Assembly (NCBI RefSeq): GCF_020422885.1
Contig: NZ_CP084622.1
Span: forward strand, 2,995,001 to 3,059,000
Reading direction: 5' to 3'
From: Mesobacillus sp. S13
GTDB taxonomy: Bacteria; Bacillota; Bacilli; Bacillales; Cytobacillaceae
DNA: 64,000 bases
Under the pieces are notes generated by a model, which had not been told where the DNA came from, ran no database searches, and worked only from the letters and a program-made list of their open reading frames with translations. Shown here piece by piece: positions 27,858-35,776 of this stretch. The translations under genes were made by a program, and so were the position numbers. The number at the start of each line of letters is the position of its first letter. The first letter of the stretch is position 1.

Positions 27858-28090
27858 ATAAAAAAAGCCTCCTATCCCCAAAAAAGGGACGAAAGGCTGA
27901 ACTTCCGCGGTACCACCCAAATTGTCATAAAATGACCAACTTTACTACTGCTATCCCAGTCTGTAACGTGCTGGAAACGTCTAAGCCTACTCACGGATAT
28001 CCCTTTCGGTTAGAACTCAAAGGTGTTCTTCATTTATGCTTCATCGCCAGGCTTCCACCGTCCCCGGCTCGCTATCGAATATAGCAAAAA
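27858..28090 (-). promoter_or_regulatory. T-box riboswitch (Asn) of asnS
   Basis: The T-box core GGGTGGTACCGCGGAA (27903-27918) lies before a terminator formed by AGCC..CCCC/GGG..GGCT (27866-27898) with a T-run. Upstream, a Stem I-like region contains AAC followed by ACCTTTGAG; the AAC at 28025-28027 is in the expected specifier place and encodes Asn. Uncharged tRNA-Asn would turn expression on. Confidence 0.93.
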
Positions 28091-28302
28091 CTACTTTCCT
28101 TTTCATCGATTTAAAAATATGTAGTTATCAAAAGGATTTTTACTGTAATAATTTATCACAAAACATAATCTTTTGTCTAGTTGCCCTCCAATTTATTAAC
28201 ACTTATCCTCAAAATCATTATGTACAATCTCAAGTGACACAATTTTCTTTAACTAAAATTATGTTATAACTGAATGTTGATTTCACATTGTTGATAAATA
28301 AC

Positions 28303-28490
28303 AGGAAAAATTCCGCTTAAATCGAAAACGAGGCTTATTTCCATAAAAATAAGGGGCGTATTTCCGGTTATTTAATCCAAATCGTTTGATTTTTTCATTT
28401 TTTCAGCAGTTAACCGGAATACATCCGCCTATTTCTGCTTCAAAGCTTCCTTCGTATACAATAGCCGGAAATTCTCCGCTTATGAATTCC
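28303..28490. repeat. Degenerate short repeats in a 450-bp intergenic region
   Basis: Four related stretches of the form CCGGAAATNCTCCGCTTAT occur at about 28303, 28351 (reverse), 28413 and 28463. Otherwise 28091-28550 is AT-rich and shows no gene, RNA or promoter I can support. Confidence 0.5.
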
Positions 28491-28551
28491 CATACGTACT
28501 CGGAAATTATCATTGATTGATAACTGAGCCTAACTAAAAGCACTTTCAATA

Positions 28552-28590
28552 GAACAATAAAAAGAAGCTTGGTTTTGAACCAGGCTCCTT
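28552..28590 (-). terminator. Terminator of the second EamA gene
   Basis: GAGCCTGGTT pairs with AACCAAGCTTC on the minus strand, followed by TTTTTATTG. Confidence 0.75.
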
Positions 28591-28649
28591 TCTCTGTTAA
28601 TTGCTACATTATTATGCTTGTTCGTTTCCCCACTACAAAAGAGACTGAA

Positions 28650-29555
28650 TCACACAGTGAAGTGCTTTGTATGCTTCCTGCTCGGAAATGAGATATTAAT
28701 AGATATTACAGATAGGATAATCAATGAGGATCCGAGCAACTGAAGACTTCCCAGCCTGTCACCATACACCAGTATTCCCAGCATGGTGGCAATGACAGGT
28801 TCTAGTGTAGCAACTACTGCCGCAGTACTGCTTTCCGTCCTTTCAAGGCCCCAGGAGTAAGCAAAATAGGCAACCACAGTTGGAAAAACCCCTAATCCAA
28901 TTGCATAAAGCCACACATCCCCAGCAAAAAGGACATCCGTTTTGCTGAAAATGCCAGTTGTCGGAACGAGGGCAGCCGAAGCTACCAGAAATGTATACAA
29001 TGTGACCGTAAAAGGATGGTAGCGCCTTAATGCGATCTTGCCAAATATACTGTAAAGAGCGTAGCCGAAGCCTGCCCCTAAGCCAATAAGCATACTGGAG
29101 GCAGAAAACGACATTCCCCCCTGCCCTGTAATGCCTGCGGCAAGTGTACAGCCAATGACGGTCATGACAATCGCAAACAGCTTCTTCCTGTTAATGCTTT
29201 CTTTCAGGAAAAGAAAGGATAAAACCGCAACAAAAGCCGGAGAAGTATAGAGTAAAGCTACTGCAATCGGGATGTTCATCAGGTTGATTGCCGTAAAATA
29301 AGACCAATTAAAAAACACAATGCTTAAAATCCCTGTACCCACAAAAAGATACAAGTCTTTCACCCTGATTTTTAAATGACTTCGATAAAAAGCCATTCCC
29401 ACCAAAATCAAAATAATGGCAGCAGCCATCACTCTGATTGCCACAATCTCCATCGCCGTGAATCCAGCATTCGTAAGGCCTTTTACAAAAAAGCCGATAA
29501 GCCCCCACATCGCCGCAGCAAAGGCAATCATTAAATATGGTAATTTCCCGGACAT
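28650..29555 (-). CDS. EamA/DMT family transporter
   Basis: This ten-helix transporter of 301 residues has two EamA repeats. Helix 1 is AFAAAMWGLIGFFVKGL, and the second repeat ends in LEPVIATMLGILVYGDRL. The frame is open to 29594, but the hydrophilic extension would overlap the upstream terminator; ATG 29555, after GTGGTGAATGT, gives the usual start. Substrate unknown. Confidence 0.88.
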   Translation of the reverse strand: MSGKLPYLMIAFAAAMWGLIGFFVKGLTNAGFTAMEIVAIRVMAAAIILILVGMAFYRSHLKIRVKDLYLFVGTGILSIVFFNWSYFTAINLMNIPIAVALLYTSPAFVAVLSFLFLKESINRKKLFAIVMTVIGCTLAAGITGQGGMSFSASSMLIGLGAGFGYALYSIFGKIALRRYHPFTVTLYTFLVASAALVPTTGIFSKTDVLFAGDVWLYAIGLGVFPTVVAYFAYSWGLERTESSTAAVVATLEPVIATMLGILVYGDRLGSLQLLGSSLIILSVISINISFPSRKHTKHFTV

Positions 29556-29569
29556 ACATTCACCACACA

Positions 29570-29603
29570 GAAAAGATGGCAGGAAGACTGCCATCTTTTT
29601 TTA
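29570..29603 (-). terminator. Terminator of the M32 carboxypeptidase gene
   Basis: AGATGGCAG pairs with CTGCCATCT (29574-29596). Both flanks are A/T runs, so it can work in both directions. Confidence 0.8.
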
Positions 29604-29619
29604 TAAAAATAGGATCTTA

Positions 29620-31128
29620 CTAGACCATCTGGTATACTTTATTGTATTTCTCGTATAAATAATCCACTAAGTACTGGGCATTGAGTCCCTCACCAGTTAC
29701 ATCAGTCAAAATTTCAAGTGGTTTTTTCATTTTTCCATGCTTGTGGACTTTCTCAGTCATCCATTCTTTAATTGGCTTAAGATTCCCTTGTTCCAGGAGT
29801 TCCTCATAGTCAGGCAAGTCTTTGAGCATGGCATCCTTAAACTGCGCTGCATACATATAGCCTAAAGCGTAGGATGGGAAGTAACCAAAGCTGCCTCCAG
29901 CCCAATGTACATCCTGAAGGACACCCTGTGCATCATTTTCCGGCCTGATGCCAAGATACTGTTCATATTTGTCATTCCAGATCTGCGGAAGATCTTTTAC
30001 TTCTATTTCATCATTGAATAAGCCTTTTTCAATCTCGTATCGGACCATTACATGCAGCGGATATGTTAGCTCATCTGCCTCGATCCTGATCAAACTTGGC
30101 TTGGACTCATTGACAGCCCGATAGAAATCCTCTACTTCCACGCCTGAAAACTGTCCATCTGAATACTCCTGCAGCAGGCTGTAGTTGTTTTTCCAGAAGG
30201 AGTAGTTGCGGCCGACAAAGTTCTCGTAGAAAAGTGACTGGGATTCATGGATTCCCATTGAAGTTCCTGAACTCATAGGAGTTCCGACTAGCTCTTCTGA
30301 AATATTTTGTTCATATAGAGCGTGGCCGCCCTCATGGATTGTACCGAAAACAGCTGTCCTGAAGTCTGATTCATCGTATTTCGTCGTAACCCTTACATCC
30401 CCAGGGTTAAGTCCCATTGCAAATGGGTGGACCGTTTCATCGAGACGGCCAGCATCAAAGTCATAGCCCATTTGTTTTAGGATTTCAAGACTGAATGCAC
30501 GCTGCTTTTCTTTAGGGAAATGCTTGAACAGGAATTCAGTTTCAGGCTTATCTGTTGAACTGGAAATCTGCTGAACGAGCGGGACGATTTTATCACGAAG
30601 GTCTCCAAATACCTGGTCCAGTACCTCGACTGTAACACCGGGCTCATACATGTCGAGCAGCGTATTGTATTTATTGCCTTCATATCCCCAGTAACTTACG
30701 AATCTCTTAGTCGTTTCGACCAGCTTTTCAAGATACGGCCTGAACATTTCAAAATCGGAATTTGCTTTTGCCTCTTCCCATACACTTTCGGCTTTTGATT
30801 GCAGGATCACATATTCACGGTATTCTTCCGCTGGGATTTTCTTATTGCGGTCATAATCCTTCCGGCACTCGTCCAGTGTTTTACGGGTAATTTCTGATAA
30901 ACTTGTTTCATTGGAAAGCCTTGCTATGTATGATGCCATTTCTTCTGAAGTAGACATATTGAACAGCTCGGAAGAAAGTACCCCGATCACTTCAGAACGC
31001 TGACCAGCTCCCTTTTTCGGAGCTCCTGTCCTTAAATCCCAATAAATCAAAGAAAGCGCCTCTCCATAGGCTGCCATTTTTTTAACATAATCTAAAAATT
31101 TCTTTTCTGTTTGCAATACTTCACTCAT
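29620..31128 (-). CDS. M32 family metallocarboxypeptidase
   Basis: This cytosolic zinc carboxypeptidase of the Taq type has 502 residues. The zinc site is His265-Glu-Gly-Gly-His269 (HEGGHALYEQ), with the downstream Glu in GIHESQSLFYEN. It is almost entirely helical. The ATG at 31128 is preceded by GGGGTG. It probably releases C-terminal residues broadly, with a role in peptide turnover. Confidence 0.93.
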   Translation of the reverse strand: MSEVLQTEKKFLDYVKKMAAYGEALSLIYWDLRTGAPKKGAGQRSEVIGVLSSELFNMSTSEEMASYIARLSNETSLSEITRKTLDECRKDYDRNKKIPAEEYREYVILQSKAESVWEEAKANSDFEMFRPYLEKLVETTKRFVSYWGYEGNKYNTLLDMYEPGVTVEVLDQVFGDLRDKIVPLVQQISSSTDKPETEFLFKHFPKEKQRAFSLEILKQMGYDFDAGRLDETVHPFAMGLNPGDVRVTTKYDESDFRTAVFGTIHEGGHALYEQNISEELVGTPMSSGTSMGIHESQSLFYENFVGRNYSFWKNNYSLLQEYSDGQFSGVEVEDFYRAVNESKPSLIRIEADELTYPLHVMVRYEIEKGLFNDEIEVKDLPQIWNDKYEQYLGIRPENDAQGVLQDVHWAGGSFGYFPSYALGYMYAAQFKDAMLKDLPDYEELLEQGNLKPIKEWMTEKVHKHGKMKKPLEILTDVTGEGLNAQYLVDYLYEKYNKVYQMV

Positions 31129-31282
31129 TCATTTCACCCCATTTTTCTTTTCCATTCTATCTTATCATACTTTTCTGAAATTTACGTTCGCGAATATCAA
31201 AAAGAGTACGGTCCAAATGAACAATAGATTCCAACTGTATCAGTCTATTAGTTAACAAGATTAATCTGTTCCGAAACAAAAC

Positions 31283-31308
31283 AAAAACAACAGGCGAACC
31301 TGTTGTTC
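31283..31308 (-). terminator. Terminator of the DUF2249 gene
   Basis: AACAACAGG (31286-31294) pairs with CCTGTTGTT (31299-31307). A TTTTTGTTTTG stretch follows on the minus strand. Confidence 0.8.
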
Positions 31309-31344
31309 ATTGGAATCAGAGGGTTTATTTAATTGGTTATTTGG

Positions 31345-31578
31345 TTATTTTGTTTTTCCGATTGCTACGCGCCATGTTTCTGGACCTTCTTCAAGATACT
31401 CCCAAGAAAAAGATTCCGGACGTTCCATCATGAATTGATACTGCAGCGGTCTTGGGTCATGGTCATTGACGATTTGCATGAATTCACCCTTTTGCAGTGA
31501 ATCAAAGTTTTGGAATATAGTAGGGTGTTTTTCCCGGGGTGGGTAATCAGGAACATTGATAATAACGTTGAAAGTCAT
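31345..31578 (-). CDS. DUF2249 domain protein
   Basis: This 77-residue protein has the DUF2249 core FMQIVNDHDPRPLQYQF near 34-50, a small alpha/beta fold of unknown function often found with nitrogen-oxide or anaerobic genes. The promoter has a perfect TATAAT and a TGTGACCGCGCTCACT site at the same distance as in the NO-reductase and hcp promoters. It is monocistronic, with its own terminator. Two further DUF2249 genes lie at 35315 and 35556. Confidence 0.9.
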   Translation of the reverse strand: MTFNVIINVPDYPPREKHPTIFQNFDSLQKGEFMQIVNDHDPRPLQYQFMMERPESFSWEYLEEGPETWRVAIGKTK

Positions 31579-31613
31579 TTCTCTCTCTCCTTTTTTATGA
31601 TGTTTACATTTTC

Positions 31614-31656
31614 ATTATAAGTCTGTGAAAACTCCCCTGTAGTGAGCGCGGTCACA
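31614..31656 (-). promoter_or_regulatory. Crp/Fnr-type site and promoter of the DUF2249 gene
   Basis: On the minus strand TGTGACCGCGCTCACT covers 31656-31641 (GTGA-N6-TCAC, centre 31648.5). TATAAT (31619-31614) begins 29.5 bp from the centre. No -35 hexamer is evident, as expected for an activated class II promoter. Confidence 0.7.
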
Positions 31657-31756
31657 GTTTGACTATGACTTCTTTCATTCATGAAGGATAGTGATCTAAT
31701 GAAAATTAGAGGGATTTCTTTTATAAGATAGAACTATAAGATGGGGAGGGATGTTT

Positions 31757-31894
31757 GTGAAAGAGTTAGTAGGCCGCTGTGAAAGTTGTGGAAAAGAGAT
31801 TTTTTGCTTGGACGGTTTTTTAAATGGTGTTCATAAGGATGGAAGAGTCCTTTGTTTTGAGTGTGAGAAAGAAGAGGAACAAAAACCATCATAA
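31757..31894 (+). CDS. Small zinc-ribbon protein (45 aa)
   Basis: The product has CESC near residue 8 and CFEC near residue 34, forming two CxxC knuckles, and ends in an acidic EKEEEQ tail. An in-frame ATG at 31751 directly abuts GGGGAGGG; the GTG at 31757 has better spacing and is preferred. It is convergent with the NO reductase gene and shares a terminator with it. Function unknown. Confidence 0.65.
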   Translation: MKELVGRCESCGKEIFCLDGFLNGVHKDGRVLCFECEKEEEQKPS

Positions 31895-31926
31895 AAAACC
31901 GCAAAGCAAGACGCTTTGCGGTTTTC
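31894..31926. terminator. Bidirectional terminator before the NO reductase stop
   Basis: AAAACCGCAAAGC pairs with GCTTTGCGGTTTT around AAGAC. It serves the zinc-ribbon gene (+) and the NO reductase gene (-). Confidence 0.88.
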
Positions 31927-31930
31927 CAAA

Positions 31931-34294
31931 TTATTCTTCATCAACCGCCAAGTCTTTTACAGGCAACTGCTCCCCTTCTTTATGTGTCACTTTACGCAGA
32001 TTAAATAGTGCTTTTACACTGAAGATCGCCAGGGCAGCAACACCAATCAAAAAGATTGAATCTGGTATCGCTCTCAGCGTCAGAAGCATCTCAACTGTTT
32101 CTTGCTGCAAGAACTGTGATGAACGTGATGCTGCATATCCGTTGAAGTAGGCTTCTTTTAACTGAAGGTAACCGACTGGCAGCAATGAAAGGAAGACCAT
32201 GCCGGCCAATCCCACGTTCAGCATGATGACAATGAATTTCACCCACCTGTCGCTCCACTTTTCAGGCTTCACAATATTGCGCAATGAGTAGATCAGTACT
32301 GCTCCTGCGAACATTCCATACACACCCATCATTGCCGCGTGGCCGTGGGCAGGTGTCAGGAATTGGCCGTGCTCAAGGAAGCTGACTGCTGGCAGGTTGA
32401 TCAGGAAGCCTAGAACCCCTGCACCAACCAGATTCCAAATCGCTACTGAAATCAAGAACCAGAATGTACCTTTATAAGGGAAATCCACTCCCCCATCCCT
32501 CATCATTTTATACTGTTCATACGCTTCCAGAATGAGCAAGGTCAACGGAATGACTTCAAGAGCTGAGAATACCGAACCCAGCGCGATCCAAGCTTCTGAT
32601 GAGCCATTGTAGTAATAGTGGTGACCGATACCGATGACACCTGCTCCCATTAGAAGGATTAGTTGGAAGTATAATGCCCTAATTGTTGATTTTTTTGTGA
32701 CGAGCTTCATTTGGACCATCAAGAACCCAATAACAACCACTGCGAAAACTTCGAAAATACCTTCAACCCATAGATGGATGATCCACCAGCGCCAGTAGTC
32801 AGCAAAGGTATAGTGTGTCCCTGGATTGATCATGAAAGCAAAGAAGTAAAAGGCCGGTACGGCAATCGCTGAGTAGAACAATAGGTGTATCAATCCGCCT
32901 TTATCGGACTCTCTTTTCAATCCACTCTTGATGCCGCGGAATACGATGAACAGCCAAATCAGCATGCCTGTCGCAAGAATGAATTGCCAAATACGTCCCA
33001 GCTCAAGGTATTCCCAGCCCTGGTGACCTAATAGGAACCAGTTGTTTCCAAGATAGCCGTTTGCTCCAAGCCATTGGCCTATCATACTGCCGGCTACGAG
33101 CACTACTAGTGCCCAGAAAAGGATATCGACTAGTAATCCCTGGCGTTTTGGTTCATGACCGCCGACCAGCGGAGCGATGAAGATGCCCATTCCAAGCCAC
33201 GCAGTCGCTATCCAGAAAATCGCCAGCTGTAAGTGGAAGCCTTTTGTAATATTAAATGGCAGGATATCATGAACCCACTTCATTCCGAAGAAACTGTCAG
33301 GCTCGATATAATAGTGTGCCAGAAGTGCCCCGAACATTGCCTGTACAAAGAATAGTACAGATACAACGGCGAAATACTTGCCTGTTTTCAATTGTGAAGA
33401 GGTTAGCGGAAGCTTCCTCAGGTCAATTTTAGGGAAGTTGCCGGCTGTATAAGCCTCTTGCATCCCCAGGTGATAACGATAGAATACAAAGAGGATCAAT
33501 CCGACGAACAAGATCAAAATGGTCACGCTCGCCCCGCTCCACCAGATTGCCGAAAATGACATCGTGTTTCCTGCGTCTTCATAATAAGGCCAGTTGTTAG
33601 TATAAGTGATTTCATCGTCTGGTCTTTCAGTACTCGATAGCCAAGCAGTCCAGAAAAAGAAGTCAGCGATTTGTTCAATTTGGTCTCCCTTGGATACCCA
33701 GGCGCGCTCACCATCCGGCATATGTTTTTCCTGGATTAATCCAGGCTTAAGACCCCAATCGTCACCTTCCGTAAAAATAGTATGATAGAATTCCCTTACC
33801 TTTTCGTGCCCGAATATTTGAGCATCTGTCAATACCAGCTTATCTTTATCCGGCATATAACGGTTTTCACGCATTTCCTTCATCACAATGTCTCGAATGA
33901 TTGTTTGTTCATCCCCTGCTAAGCTTTCAAAATCTTCACTGTATTTTTCCTGTGCTCTGAAGTCTTGCATCCCATCAGTATAAATTTTCAATGCCTCTGC
34001 AGTATAATCAGGTCCCATATAAGAACCATGCCCTAATACAGTTCCATAATCCATCAAACCATATTTCTGGAATACAGCCTGCCCTCCCATGATGCTTTCT
34101 TTCGTTAAGATGATCTCTCCTTTTTCGCTTGTGACTTCAAGCGGCCTCGGAGCCATATCTTTAAAGATCCAGTATCCCCCTGTCAGGAGCACTGTAAAGC
34201 TTAGTAATAAAGTAATGATGAGTACGGATTTCAACAGTGAGTTTGTATTTTTCTTGACCACTGTCTTCTTAGATGTTCCATGCTGGATTTCCAT
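31931..34294 (-). CDS. norB: Quinol-dependent nitric oxide reductase (qNor)
   Basis: This membrane enzyme reduces 2 NO to N2O with quinol electrons. It has 787 residues. An N-terminal helix (about 22-44) and a periplasmic domain (about 50-240) precede a heme-copper oxidase-like core of 12 helices. Metal-site blocks include KGFHLQLAIFW, HLWVEGIFEVFAV (His plus the Glu typical of NORs), GIGHHYYYNG and HGHAAMMGVYGMF. It lacks a fused or adjacent CuA subunit. It is divergent from a Crp-type regulator and has a site of the shared regulon in its promoter. Confidence 0.94.
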   Translation of the reverse strand: MEIQHGTSKKTVVKKNTNSLLKSVLIITLLLSFTVLLTGGYWIFKDMAPRPLEVTSEKGEIILTKESIMGGQAVFQKYGLMDYGTVLGHGSYMGPDYTAEALKIYTDGMQDFRAQEKYSEDFESLAGDEQTIIRDIVMKEMRENRYMPDKDKLVLTDAQIFGHEKVREFYHTIFTEGDDWGLKPGLIQEKHMPDGERAWVSKGDQIEQIADFFFWTAWLSSTERPDDEITYTNNWPYYEDAGNTMSFSAIWWSGASVTILILFVGLILFVFYRYHLGMQEAYTAGNFPKIDLRKLPLTSSQLKTGKYFAVVSVLFFVQAMFGALLAHYYIEPDSFFGMKWVHDILPFNITKGFHLQLAIFWIATAWLGMGIFIAPLVGGHEPKRQGLLVDILFWALVVLVAGSMIGQWLGANGYLGNNWFLLGHQGWEYLELGRIWQFILATGMLIWLFIVFRGIKSGLKRESDKGGLIHLLFYSAIAVPAFYFFAFMINPGTHYTFADYWRWWIIHLWVEGIFEVFAVVVIGFLMVQMKLVTKKSTIRALYFQLILLMGAGVIGIGHHYYYNGSSEAWIALGSVFSALEVIPLTLLILEAYEQYKMMRDGGVDFPYKGTFWFLISVAIWNLVGAGVLGFLINLPAVSFLEHGQFLTPAHGHAAMMGVYGMFAGAVLIYSLRNIVKPEKWSDRWVKFIVIMLNVGLAGMVFLSLLPVGYLQLKEAYFNGYAASRSSQFLQQETVEMLLTLRAIPDSIFLIGVAALAIFSVKALFNLRKVTHKEGEQLPVKDLAVDEE

Positions 34295-34332
34295 CTACCA
34301 TACATCCCCTTTCCTGATTGATTTACAAATTA

Positions 34333-34375
34333 AGCATAAAGAGAATTCAATGGTAAGTTTGTGAAGTTCCTCATT
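34333..34375 (-). promoter_or_regulatory. Crp/Fnr-type site and promoter of norB
   Basis: On the minus strand ATGAGGAACTTCAC covers 34374-34361 (TGA-N6-TCAC, centre 34367.5). TATGCT (34338-34333) begins 29.5 bp from the centre. The left half-site is imperfect. Confidence 0.6.
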
Positions 34376-34382
34376 TGTCAGG

Positions 34383-34396
34383 TGTGATATTTCACA
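34383..34396. promoter_or_regulatory. Additional palindrome in the norB/crp intergenic region
   Basis: TGTGATATTTCACA has Crp-like half-sites but only 4 bp between them instead of 6. It lies between the two class II-like sites and may bind another factor or be fortuitous. Confidence 0.4.
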
Positions 34397-34432
34397 CAGC
34401 GATGATAATTATTTTCATAAAAACGTCATTAT

Positions 34433-34474
34433 ATGATTCAGGTCACTTAACCCCTATTCGTCTCTTGATAAAAT
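34433..34474 (+). promoter_or_regulatory. Crp/Fnr-type site and promoter of the first crp-like gene
   Basis: ATGATTCAGGTCAC at 34433-34446 (centre 34439.5) precedes TAAAAT at 34469-34474, again 29.5 bp away. This suggests autoregulation. Confidence 0.6.
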
Positions 34475-34517
34475 TTACGATAGATATTGAATCCAATAGT
34501 TAGAGGAGCAGATTGAT

Positions 34518-35207
34518 ATGCATATATCCCAAATCAGACAGCAATTAAAAGAGGTTCCTATATTTAAAGAACTATCACAAGATGAACTGAATCCAATTGT
34601 GGAAATCGCCCAGCCGAGATTCTTCAAGAATAAAATGTATGCTTTCATGCAGGGAGATCCACTTGACCGGGTGTTCTTCATCCATTCAGGGAAAGTGAAG
34701 ATTTATAAAACAGACTCTTCAGGTAGAGAACAGATCGTGTCAGTACTTGAAACTGGCGAGATGTTCCCTCACGCTGGCTTCTTCAGGAAAGGCCAGTATC
34801 CCGCACACGCGGAAATAATGGAGGATACGCAGATGATCATCGTCCCAATTTCTAAATTTGAAGAAATCCTGGTTGCTTATCCTGAACTATCTATTAAGTT
34901 ATTCCGCGTGCTTGGTGAGAAAATCATCGATTTACAGGCCAGACTTGAGGAACAGATTCTTCATAATACGTATGAACAGATTATTATGCTGTTGCTACGA
35001 CTATGTAAGACAAATGGGGAAAAGAAAGAGCATGGTTTCAAATTAACCACCCATTTTACCAATAAAGAATTTGCCAACATGATCGGTACTTCGAGGGAAA
35101 CCGTCAGCAGAACAATCAACCATTTAAAGAAGAAGGATTACTTAAGCTTGGACGCTGACGGTTTTTATCTGATTGATCATGAAAAATTGCACCAGGAATT
35201 GTTTTAA
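34518..35207 (+). CDS. Crp/Fnr family regulator, paralog 1
   Basis: The protein has 229 residues: an N-terminal cyclic-nucleotide-binding beta-roll, a long dimer helix (VLGEKIIDLQARLEEQIL) and a winged helix. The recognition helix SRETVSRT has Arg, Glu and Arg in the Crp positions that contact TGTGA. It has a single Cys, so it cannot carry an Fnr-type Fe-S cluster. The canonical cAMP-binding Arg motif is also absent, replaced by GEMFPHAGFFRKG. The ligand is unknown; NO, via heme, is one possibility by analogy with Dnr-type regulators. It is divergent from norB. Confidence 0.9.
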   Translation: MHISQIRQQLKEVPIFKELSQDELNPIVEIAQPRFFKNKMYAFMQGDPLDRVFFIHSGKVKIYKTDSSGREQIVSVLETGEMFPHAGFFRKGQYPAHAEIMEDTQMIIVPISKFEEILVAYPELSIKLFRVLGEKIIDLQARLEEQILHNTYEQIIMLLLRLCKTNGEKKEHGFKLTTHFTNKEFANMIGTSRETVSRTINHLKKKDYLSLDADGFYLIDHEKLHQELF

Positions 35208-35233
35208 GTAGAAAATGTAATTTTTAGAGTGTA

Positions 35234-35276
35234 AGTGATGCGCATCACGGAAGAAAGAAGTGAAAATGATTATCAT
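35234..35276 (+). promoter_or_regulatory. Crp/Fnr-type site and promoter of the DUF2249 operon
   Basis: GTGATGCGCATCAC at 35235-35248 is a perfect palindrome (centre 35241.5). TATCAT at 35271-35276 begins 29.5 bp downstream. Confidence 0.7.
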
Positions 35277-35314
35277 TTAATCATACCAACAAAAGTATTT
35301 AGGAGCTGATCGAT

Positions 35315-35554
35315 ATGGAACACAGAAGTATTGAATTGGATGTGCGGGAGGATATCAATAAAAAGCTGGAGCCTTTCCAGAAAATCATGGAGGCCATTGG
35401 CGAGCTGCAATTGAATGACAGCCTGATCCTCCATGCACCTTTCAAGCCTGTTCCGCTCTATGGTGTGTTAAAAGCAAAGGGTTTTGAGCACGAGGTAGAA
35501 AAAATCGAAGCAAAACATTATAAAATTACTTTTACTAAAACAGGAGGAAAGTAA
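35315..35554 (+). CDS. DUF2249 domain protein (operon gene 1)
   Basis: This 79-residue protein has the DUF2249 features LDVREDI near 8, LILHAPFKPVPLYGVL near 38-53 and a closing beta strand. It is small, soluble and without Cys. It is the first gene of a four-gene operon and begins about 40 bp after a Crp-regulated -10. The function of DUF2249 is unknown. Confidence 0.88.
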   Translation: MEHRSIELDVREDINKKLEPFQKIMEAIGELQLNDSLILHAPFKPVPLYGVLKAKGFEHEVEKIEAKHYKITFTKTGGK

Positions 35555-35555
35555 A

Positions 35556-35771
35556 ATGATGCTTGATAATAGAGGGCTTGAACCGCCTCAGCCAATGATG
35601 AGGACGCTCGCAAAGCTTGAAGAGCTTGAAGCAGGACAGACGCTCATCATCATTAATGACCGCCGACCAATGTTCCTGTTCGAACAGCTGGATGAAATGG
35701 GCTATATCTATTTGACTGAACAGCAAGAAGACGGCAGCTATCGTGTGACGATTTCCCGAAAAGCGGGGTGA
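35556..35771 (+). CDS. DUF2249 domain protein (operon gene 2)
   Basis: This 71-residue second DUF2249 copy contains TLIIINDRRPMFLFEQLDEMG, the counterpart of the APFKPVPLYGVLKAKG block in gene 1. Its start lies 1-2 nt after the gene 1 stop, with AGGAGG in the gene 1 end. Two adjacent DUF2249 units may form a heterodimer or act in sequence; this is inference. Confidence 0.88.
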   Translation: MMLDNRGLEPPQPMMRTLAKLEELEAGQTLIIINDRRPMFLFEQLDEMGYIYLTEQQEDGSYRVTISRKAG

Positions 35772-35776
35772 TTGAA

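Noticed and set aside
31931..34294. Assignment as a CuA-containing NO reductase (qCuANor)
   Set aside because: No CuA-type cupredoxin domain or adjacent subunit II gene is present. The single-chain qNor layout explains the protein.
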